From Paenibacillus amylolyticus (lineage in GTDB: Bacteria > Bacillota > Bacilli > Paenibacillales > Paenibacillaceae), in assembly GCF_029689945.1 (NCBI RefSeq), contig NZ_CP121451.1, forward strand, positions 3,720,001 to 3,784,000: a stretch of DNA of 64,000 nt. The letters are read 5' to 3'. Below the pieces are notes generated by a model. The model saw nothing but the letters and a program-made list of their open reading frames with translations. It searched no databases and had not been told where the DNA came from. Below, one piece after another: positions 55,034 to 64,000 of the stretch; position 1 is the first letter of the stretch, and each line of letters begins with the position of its first letter. The position numbers and the translations under genes were made by a program.

Positions 55034-55876
55034 ATGATTATTAAACAGATATTTAATAACAATATTGTCAGTACCGTGGATGACAAAAATCAGGAACTAC
55101 TGATCCTCGGCCGGGGTATCGGATTCAAGTTCAAAGCAGGCGATGAGATTGATGAGGAGCGGATTGAGAAGGTATTTCGGCTTCAGGATACATCGATCTA
55201 TGAGAAATTTAAATCCATCGTAGCTGAAGTGCCGATTGAGATTCTGCAGGCAACAGATGATATTGTGACACTCGCACGAACACAATTGAACAAAACCATA
55301 AGTGACGGGATCTATGTCTCGCTGTCGGATCACATTCATTTTGCTGTTCAACGTTTGGAAAAAGGAATGATCACTCGCAATCCACTTTCTTGGGAAGTTC
55401 AGCACTTTTATAAGGCAGAGTATGATGTGGCCAGAGAAGCACTGACCTTACTGAAGGAAAGACTGGATATTGAGTTCCCCAAAGATGAGATCTGCAATAT
55501 TGCATTGCATTTCATCAATGCGGAAGTGAATGATTCCATGAACGATGTCACTCATCTTATGCAGCTACTGCAGGAGATCATGAATATCATCAAATATCAC
55601 TTCAACGTCGAATTGGATGAAGATAGCGTCAATTATTTCCGCTTCATCACCCATTTGAAGTATTTCTGTCAGCGTGTCATTACCCATTCTTCACATGATG
55701 ATGCCGAGGAGTATTTGTATGAAGTGGTTCGGAAAAACTATCCGGAGACATTCAAATGTATTGGCAAGATCGAGACTTTTATCCATAAGAATTATCAGTA
55801 TGACATGACTCACTCGGAGCAGTTATATCTAACGCTCCATCTGGAACGTCTGATGAAAACCAAGCGGGATGCTTAA
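55034..55876 (+). CDS. licT: LicT/BglG-family transcriptional antiterminator
   Basis: A 280-residue RNA-binding antiterminator. ATG 55034 is chosen; the open frame extends upstream into the terminator T-run, which cannot be coding. The CAT RNA-binding domain covers 1-56 (IIKQIFNNNIVSTVDDKNQE, ILGRGIGF), then PRD1 (His100 and His102 in SDHIHFAV) and PRD2 (HLKYF, HLHLERL-type sites) phosphorylated by the PTS. It turns on bglP-bglH when the sugar is present. Two RAT/terminator elements, one before licT and one before bglP, are its targets. Confidence 0.92.
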   Translation: MIIKQIFNNNIVSTVDDKNQELLILGRGIGFKFKAGDEIDEERIEKVFRLQDTSIYEKFKSIVAEVPIEILQATDDIVTLARTQLNKTISDGIYVSLSDHIHFAVQRLEKGMITRNPLSWEVQHFYKAEYDVAREALTLLKERLDIEFPKDEICNIALHFINAEVNDSMNDVTHLMQLLQEIMNIIKYHFNVELDEDSVNYFRFITHLKYFCQRVITHSSHDDAEEYLYEVVRKNYPETFKCIGKIETFIHKNYQYDMTHSEQLYLTLHLERLMKTKRDA

Positions 55877-55916
55877 AGTCCACGCATTAGAATGAAATCA
55901 CAACTGGATATCCTAT

Positions 55917-55996
55917 GGGCTTGTTACTGTTCAATCAGGCAATACCCGAATGAGATGGCGCCATCAATTTGCGTTATATTCGTTCGGGTATTTTTT
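55917..55996 (+). promoter_or_regulatory. Second RAT antiterminator/terminator, before bglP
   Basis: RAT-like 30-mer at 55917-55946 (GGGCTTGTTACTG...CAGGCAATACC). It overlaps a terminator: AATACCCGAA (55941-55950) with TTCGTTCGGGTATT (55979-55992), T6. It lies between licT and bglP, so LicT controls bglP-bglH independently. Confidence 0.85.
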
Positions 55997-56022
55997 ATTG
56001 GAAAAATGAGGAGGAAAACATC

Positions 56023-57941
56023 ATGAAACATCAGGAAGCGGCACAGGAGATCATCAAAGCCGTTGGGGGAACAAACAATATTAACTCGGTGTATCACTGC
56101 GTTACTCGACTGCGCTTTGATCTGAAAGACAACGATAAAGTGGATAACGGTTCACTCAATAAACTGGATAAAGTCATGGGTACCAACATTTCTGGTGACC
56201 AATTTCAGGTCATTATCGGTAATGATGTGTCGAAAGTATTCGACGCCATGGTGAAGGAACATCCGGCAATCCAGCAAAGTACGGAAAATAAAGAGCCAAA
56301 GTCGGATAAAAAACAAAATGTTGTGCTGAAAATTTTTGAAACAATCGCAGGTGTCTTTGCCCCAATGCTGCCAGCAATTACAGCGGCAGGTATGCTCAAA
56401 GGGTTACTGGCACTATTCGTGTCCTTAGGCTGGATGTCCGCTGGAACAGATACCTACCGTATTCTTTCAGCCATTGGTGACGGCGTATTCCATTACCTGC
56501 CCTTGCTGATTGCAGTCAGCGCTGCTCGCAAATTCGGCAGTAATCCGTTTGTTGCCATTGCACTGGGAACAGCTCTAATGTATCCAGACATGACAACATT
56601 GCTATCTAGCGGTGAATCGGTTGGATTTTTGGGAATCCCGGTTACAGCAGTGAGTTATGCTTCATCGGTCATTCCGATTTTACTCGCTGTATGGTTGATG
56701 TCCTATGTTGAGAAATGGGTTGACCGCGTCATCCCTGCTGCACTCAAGCTATTGCTTGTGCCGTTGATTACCTTGCTTGTTATGGTTCCGGTAACGCTGA
56801 TTGCGATCGGTCCATTGGGTACATTTGTAGGTAGTGGATTGTCTGGCGGCATTAACTGGCTGCTGAATGAAGGTGGATTGATTGCAGGTATCGTACTGGG
56901 CGGCGCAATGGCGCTCATTATTATGACAGGAATGCACTACGCACTTGTGCCGATTATTCTGAGCAATATCGCTACACTGGGCTTCGATAAATTCTTGCCA
57001 TTGACCTTTATCTCCAATATGGGTCAGGCTGGTGCAACACTCGGCGTATTCTTCCGGGCAAAAGATAAAAAGCTCAAAACGGTGGCATTGTCCACGAGCT
57101 TTACAGCTCTGATGGGTGTAACGGAACCGGCAATGTACGGTGTAAACATGAAATACAAAAAACCATTTGCTGCAGCCATGATTGGTAGTGCCGTAGGTGG
57201 CGGGTTCGCCCTTGCTTTTGGCGCAAAAGCGTATGTGCTTGCGGGTAACGGTGGTCTTCCTGGACTTCCTTCCCTGATCGGACAAACCTTCTGGTATTCC
57301 TTCGGGGGTATGATTTTGGCCTTTGTTGTAGGTACGATCATGTCTACGATATTTGGGATTAAGGAAGAAGAGGAGACGCTGAGGCGTTGGCTCAATTCTC
57401 ACCAGGTGCTTCTTCTACACCAGCAACAGTAGCTTCAAGTGATGCTGCCAGCGTGAACGTTGACGATATGGGCGCTCCAACACCAACGAGTGATGCGGTA
57501 GCCGTTGCACCGATGACGGGTAAAGCGATCCCGCTCCAGGAAGTTAATGACCCAACATTCGGTGATGAATTGATGGGTAAAGGTGTGGCATTTGTTCCAA
57601 CAGTAGGCGAACTGGTATCACCAGTCACAGGTACCGTCATGAATGTGTTCAAAACGAAACATGCGATCGTTGTCCGCAGTGATGACGGGATGGAATTGTT
57701 GATTCATGTTGGAATTAACACCGTGAAGCTGCGTGGACAGTACTTCGATGCACATGTGGCTACAGGAGCACGTGTACAGGCTGGGGACAAGTTGCTCACA
57801 TTTGAACTGGCCGAGATTGCCAAAGAATACGACATCACAACCGCCATGGTTGTTACCAATACAGCGGATTACAAGCAGGTTCTGCCTGTGAAATTGGGCG
57901 AAATCACGATGGGTGAAGACGTATTGAAAGCTGGAATCTAA
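56023..57941 (+). CDS. bglP: Beta-glucoside PTS permease EIIBCA, one frame break
   Basis: A 639-residue permease after correction. ATG 56023 has GAGGAGG upstream; an open frame extends 18 codons upstream into the terminator. EIIB: Cys26 in HCVTRLRF. EIIC: about ten helices (100-450). EIIA at the C-terminus: phospho-His in LLIHVGINTV, plus FVPTVGELVSPVTG. One base is missing near 57377 between EEEE and AEALAQFSPG. It imports and phosphorylates beta-glucosides; the next gene hydrolyses the product. Confidence 0.92.
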
Positions 57942-57962
57942 TGTTTAAAGATTATCGGCTAA

Positions 57963-59465
<1,503 letters not shown>

Positions 59466-59478
59466 ATTAACCTATATG

Positions 59479-59523
59479 GGCACCCCGGGTGTAGCTGGAA
59501 TTACGGCGCCGGGGCGCCTTTTA
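59479..59523 (+). terminator. Terminator after bglH
   Basis: GGCACCCCGG (59479-59488) pairs CCGGGGCGCC (59509-59518) with one mismatch, then TTTT. Confidence 0.75.
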
Positions 59524-59632
59524 CTATAATCTCGCAAGCTTATCACCAGCACCAAGGACACTTTAATGCATAAAAGATGACTACATGACATGCTGGATGG
59601 TATACTGTGATCGTATTGGGGGAGGGATAACC

Positions 59633-60199
59633 ATGAAGAAGCCTATTATTGCTGTAGATATGGATGACACGATATGTCATCTGGTCAAGCGGGCCATATA
59701 TCACAATAACCTCAACTTTCCGACCCATCCGTTGCGTTACGAGGATATGATTCATTGGGATACATCCCATTTGCGTCATCCCGAGAGCACGCATGATGTA
59801 TTCTATGGTCGGCCGGGTCTGTTCGAGGAATTGGAGTTATATGACGAGTATGTTGTAGATGAGATGCGCAAGCTGAACGATGCATATGATGTTATTGTCG
59901 TGACGGCAGCAGAACCAAGAACGGTCGTTGAGAAGTGGAACTGGCTTCAGCGGCACATGCCATTTATAACCGCAGAACAGTTTATTACTTGCAAAAGGAA
60001 AAACCTGCTCGGTTTCGATCTGCTCATTGATGATGGCGCACATAATCTGATTCCGGCGCATGAGGATGGCAAGAAGGTCATCTGTATCCCGCATCCGTGG
60101 AATATACAGGAGCGTGAGCGATACAACTTTCCGTTGATGTCCTCCTGGAAAGAAGCCAAGGCATACATAGATGAAGTATTACAGGTTGTCGGAGTCTGA
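59633..60199 (+). CDS. 5'(3')-deoxyribonucleotidase-like HAD hydrolase
   Basis: A 188-residue HAD phosphatase. ATG 59633 follows GGGGGAGGG; the open frame extends upstream without an RBS. Catalytic Asp9 and Asp11 in VDMDDT, motif II in VVTAAEP (Thr) and motif IV LLIDDGAHNL. The pattern ICIPHPWN is typical of the type C pyrimidine 5'-nucleotidase family (NT5C). It likely dephosphorylates nucleotides. The 3' end overlaps the convergent AraC gene by 21 bp. Confidence 0.85.
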   Translation: MKKPIIAVDMDDTICHLVKRAIYHNNLNFPTHPLRYEDMIHWDTSHLRHPESTHDVFYGRPGLFEELELYDEYVVDEMRKLNDAYDVIVVTAAEPRTVVEKWNWLQRHMPFITAEQFITCKRKNLLGFDLLIDDGAHNLIPAHEDGKKVICIPHPWNIQERERYNFPLMSSWKEAKAYIDEVLQVVGV

Positions 60200-61093
60200 G
60201 ATGTAAAATGATGGTCCAGAGTGCGGTGCTCTGGATTTTTTGCGATAGGCGAGAGGTGTTTCGCCTGTTATTTTTTTGAATGCAGCATAGAATGAATCCA
60301 TATCCCGATATCCGACCAGCTCGGCAATCAGACTGACTTTGTGCTGTGAACTCTTTAGAAGTTCGCAGCTTTTTTGGATACGCAGATGTTGCAGGTGGCC
60401 GCTAAAGGTCTGTCCGGAATGCCGCAGAAACATTCGCCCAATCTGTTTTTCGCTCCAGCCAGATATACGGACCAGATCAGACATCCGAATTCGATTGCTT
60501 ACGTGCTGCTTGATATAGTGAAGGATGTAATCAAAACCGGTGGAATGAATCTCTTCATTCTGATCCTTTTGATAAAGCTGTCTGTAGGTCAACAATACCA
60601 ACTGGCTTACCATCGTGTATACCATGGTAGATGAACCAATTCCCTGAACGGAGGATTCACGGTATAGCTTCACCATCAGTTCTTCAATCCGGTCGTTGTG
60701 ATCTACAACGGATATATAAGGAATCTGATTTTGAGCCAGATCCATCAGATGTTGAATGATTTCTTTTTCCTGAATGATGGCAGTCAGCGTGTTGATCAAT
60801 TCAGCATTGAACAGACAATTATATATTATTAGCGGATGCTCGGTTGTGTTGGCACTCACAGGGCGGAAAACATGAGGAACGCCGACAGGAATGACAAACA
60901 GCATGCCTTTGGTCACAGGAAGAACATCTTCACCGATATGATGAAAGCCCTTTCCTTCGGCAACATAGCTATACTCAATAAAATCATGGGCGTGAAAAGG
61001 AAGCATAAAATCTTCAGAGCAACGATTGACGAACAGTTGCAGATGATTATGCAGGAAGTATTCACTCTTCATGAGCTGTACAGATGATTTCAC
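60179..61093 (-). CDS. AraC-family transcriptional regulator with cupin domain
   Basis: A 304-residue regulator. GTG 61093 is chosen: AGGAGG ends six bases upstream, whereas the TTG at 61099 touches it. An AraC-type cupin sugar-binding domain (about 20-100, LPFHAHDFIEYSYV, IPVGVPHVF) is followed by a C-terminal double HTH (IRMSDLVRISGWSEKQIGRM, VSLIAELVGYRDMDSFYAAF). It is divergent from the GH78 rhamnosidase gene (134 bp), so it is the likely rhamnoside-responsive activator. Confidence 0.88.
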   Translation of the reverse strand: MKSSVQLMKSEYFLHNHLQLFVNRCSEDFMLPFHAHDFIEYSYVAEGKGFHHIGEDVLPVTKGMLFVIPVGVPHVFRPVSANTTEHPLIIYNCLFNAELINTLTAIIQEKEIIQHLMDLAQNQIPYISVVDHNDRIEELMVKLYRESSVQGIGSSTMVYTMVSQLVLLTYRQLYQKDQNEEIHSTGFDYILHYIKQHVSNRIRMSDLVRISGWSEKQIGRMFLRHSGQTFSGHLQHLRIQKSCELLKSSQHKVSLIAELVGYRDMDSFYAAFKKITGETPLAYRKKSRAPHSGPSFYISDSDNL

Positions 61094-61227
61094 AAGCAAC
61101 CTCCTCGCACAGATGGCTGAAACACCGGATGAAATAGTCTGGATTACCGGGTATTTACGACAGCAGGATCGATATAATTATATCGTAACCCCGAAAGGGA
61201 AGCCAAGATGGAAAGGACGATCTGCTG

Positions 61228-63893
61228 ATGTTTAACGTTAGTCACCTTCGTTGTGAGTACAAAATGAATCCGATTGGCCTTGATGTGAAATCACCAAGAT
61301 TAAGCTGGCAGCTGCAATCCGATCGCCGGAATTGTACGCAATCCGCTTACCAGATTCAACTGTCGATGACAGAAGATTTTGAGGGAATTGCATGGGATTC
61401 TGGCGAGATAAGCACGGATCAATCCATACATGTGGAACTAAGCCCATTTCAGCCTTCTCCGCAAACGCGATACTACTACCGGATTCAGGCATGGGATGAT
61501 GCGGGGAACAATTCAAGCTGGTCCGAAACGGCTTATTTCGAGATGGGACTCATGAATAGTAACAATCGCTGGCAAGCGGAATGGATTACAGCTCAACCAA
61601 TAGATGATGGAGATACGTCATGCCCTCGTATGCGAAGGCTGTTTCATGTGAATAAGCCAGTTGCGTCTGCCCGCATATATGTAACAGCACTTGGATTATA
61701 TGAGTTGCAGATGAACAATACAAGAGTCGGAGAAGATTATTTTACACCTGGCTGGACTTCTTATCGTAAGCGGTTACAATATCAAACCTATGATGTTACT
61801 CATCTGCTTCAACAAGGACAGAATATTTTAGGTGCTCATCTGGGAGATGGCTGGTACCGAGGGTATCTTGGCTGGAGCAAAGAACGGGAGATATTTGGCT
61901 CAACGTCTGCATTGCTGCTGGAACTACATATGAAATATGCAGATGGATCAGAGGAATGCATACTATCCAATGGGGAGTGGGAGGCTGCTCCAAGTGCCAT
62001 TCGCATGTCGGACATCTATATGGGCGAGACGTATGATGCACGGATGGAGTCCGATTGGTCGGATTCATCCCAAGTGAACTGGTCACCCGTGAACATACTG
62101 GAACATTCGAAGGATATCATCGTTGCGCAGGAAAATGTACCCGTCACTCAAGTGGAACAATTACAGCCAATCGCCTTGTTAACAACCCCACAGGGAGATC
62201 GTGTATTAGACATGGGGCAAAATATGGTCGGTTGGGTGAGGTTCAGCATTCAAGGTGAGGGGGGCAGACGGTTGAACTGCACCATGCTGAGATATTGGAT
62301 CGTGATGACAACTTTTACACTGATAATCTTCGGGCTGCCAAACAGTGTATTCGCTATACGTGCAAGGGGGAGGGAGTGGAAACATTTGAACCGCATTTTA
62401 CATTCCAGGGGTTCCGATATGTGAAGCTGGTTGGTTTCCCGCAGCATGTCAGTCTGGATGAATTCACCGGCATAGTGCTGCATTCGGATATGGAGCAAAC
62501 AGGTCAGTTCTCATGCTCCAGTCCACTGGTTAACCAACTGCATCACAATATATTGTGGGGGCAAAAGGGGAATTTTCTTGATGTTCCGACTGACTGTCCA
62601 CAGCGGGATGAACGGCTCGGGTGGACCGGCGATGCACAGATGTTTGTCCGCACGTCTTCTTACCTCATGAACACGGCACCCTTTTTCACCAAGTGGTTGC
62701 GGGATCTGGAAGCGGATCAGGGAGAAGATGGAGGCATTCCATTTTTCGTTCCGGATCTGAGAAGTTCCACGTCTGAAGGATGGGGTGACACCAGTCATTC
62801 CTCAGCTGCTTGGGGTGATGCAGCAGTCATCTGTCCTTGGACCATCTATGAGATGTATGGGGACGCCAGACTACTGGCCGAGCAATATGAGAGTATGAAA
62901 CGGTGGATCGAATACATTCACGTGCAGGGTGACGATCCGTATCTGTGGAACACGGGATTCCACTTTGGCGATTGGCTGGGGCTGGACTCCAAGCCCGATA
63001 GTTATGTTGGCGCAACGGACACGGATTATGTGGCAACGGCATTCTATGCCTATTCGGTTTCGTTAACTCAAAAAGCGGCTGAGGTGCTTGGAAAGACAGA
63101 TGATGCTGAATATTACAAGCAGTTGCATACAAACATTGTTCATGCCTTTCGAAATGAATTCGTGACGCCAGCCGGCAAAATTGCTGTTCCAACACAAACA
63201 GCGCATGTTCTCGCCCTGCAATTCAACCTGCTGGACGACAATGCCCGAACTCGTGCTGTTGATCAATTGGCGAAACTGGTGAAAGAGGCGGACAATCATC
63301 TTACTACAGGCTTTGTAGGCACGCCTTATCTGAATCCGGTGCTGAGTGACGCAGGTCTTCATGATCTGGCGTATACATTACTTTTTCAAGAGGATTATCC
63401 GTCCTGGTTATATCAGGTGACACAAGGCGCAACCACCGTCTGGGAACATTGGGATGGGATCAAAGAGGACGGCAGCCTCTGGAGTGCTGACATGAACTCC
63501 TTTAACCACTATGCGTACGGGGCAATTGGAGAATGGTTGTATCGTTATGTTGCTGGTATTCGCTCCGATGAACATCAGTCAGGATTCCGAATGGTGCATA
63601 TCGCGCCGCAACCCGGACCTGGACTGGATTGGGTGGAAGCGAGTTTGGAGACCATGTATGGTCCAGTTGCTTCAAGCTGGCATCGGCTGGGTGAGGGTGA
63701 GATGCAGATACGGGTGCATCTTCCTGTCAATACGAGAGGTAAGGTACGTCTTCCCGGAGCAGGTGCACAGACCGTTCTGGAGCAAGGGAAGCCGCTCGAT
63801 CAGGTAAGTGAAATTCAGGATATCCGTAGCATTGGAGAGGATCTTGAAGTCACACTTGGATCTGGAAGTTACCATTTCACGTACAAGAACTGA
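61228..63893 (+). CDS. Alpha-L-rhamnosidase, GH78, one frame break
   Basis: An 888-residue GH78 enzyme after adding one G to G6 at 62259-62264, which restores GEGGQTVELHHAEILDRDDN. N-terminal beta domains (SPRLSWQL, GWTSYRKRLQYQTYDVT) precede the (alpha/alpha)6 barrel. Catalytic hallmarks are DVPTDCPQRDERLGWTGDAQ and TTVWEHWDG (Glu). The C-terminal cap contains GPVASSWHRLG. No signal peptide was seen, so it acts inside the cell on imported rhamnosides. Divergent AraC gene at 60179 probably regulates it. Confidence 0.92.
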
Positions 63894-64000
63894 TCCATTT
63901 TGGATATAAAATGTCGAATAATGCTGAATAATGGTGTAATATAGCGAAAATAATATAAATAAAGATTGTATTACCCTCTCGTGCTGATTACAATGAAGCA

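Overview
The window reads as chromosomal DNA of a spore-forming, low-to-moderate G+C Gram-positive of the Paenibacillus type. The evidence is a Bce-type peptide-antibiotic sensing/transport module, a CotF-like coat protein, Lpl-type ABC sugar uptake with a large AraC-type regulator, an ECF41 sigma factor, PRD antiterminators, strong AGGAGG ribosome sites and many TTG/GTG starts. No rRNA, tRNA, CRISPR array, prophage or insertion sequence was seen.

Layout: (1) 1-3.9 kb, Bce-type histidine kinase (5' end outside the window), ABC ATPase and permease. (2) 4-7 kb, a cupin, two Crp/Fnr regulators and a ZIP metal transporter, with Crp/Fnr-type palindromes upstream of the regulators. (3) 7.1-13.8 kb, an accessory run of zinc-ribbon, SMI1/KNR4 (SUKH)-like, beta-propeller-like and leucine-rich-repeat proteins plus a Gly/Pro/Tyr-rich protein. 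(4) 13.9-20.8 kb, a cupin with an NxQP-repeat tail, a Rieske oxygenase, an ECF41 sigma factor with its carboxymuconolactone decarboxylase partner and a matching promoter, a secreted protein, a coat protein and a DUF1361 membrane protein. (5) 21-23.1 kb, two serine beta-lactamase-fold hydrolases. (6) 23.2-28.5 kb, a membrane protein, an ankyrin protein, and a sigma-W-type promoter driving an SPFH protein with five zinc ribbons and three small membrane/zinc-ribbon proteins. (7) 28.6-42.3 kb, a carbohydrate locus: PF10091 glucanase-type enzyme, Lpl-type ABC importer, GH130 phosphorylase, AraC regulator, then a five-gene D-glucosaminate/KDGP-type operon (amidohydrolase, DgaE, DgaF, sugar kinase, GntR). 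(8) 42.5-44 kb, a second cupin and a protein of unknown function. (9) 44.5-48.6 kb, MCP-CheW-CheA. (10) 48.6-53.4 kb, LysR divergent from zwf-tal-gnd (pentose phosphate pathway). (11) 53.6-64 kb, metallophosphoesterase, licT-bglP-bglH with two antiterminator/terminator switches, a 5'-nucleotidase, an AraC regulator and a GH78 rhamnosidase.

The most important caution is that thirteen genes, including gnd, cheA, the PTS permease and a rhamnosidase, carry sixteen frame breaks. Nearly all are explained by one base missing from a short homopolymer, and correcting them gives full-length family members whose lengths are exact multiples of three. I read these as sequence errors, not pseudogenes, and annotate each as one gene.

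The most interesting biology is the sigma-W-promoted SPFH/zinc-ribbon operon with its ankyrin neighbour, the ECF41 unit with an exact-spacing promoter, the combined glucanase-GH130-Dga carbohydrate locus, and the SUKH-rich accessory run that has no visible toxin.
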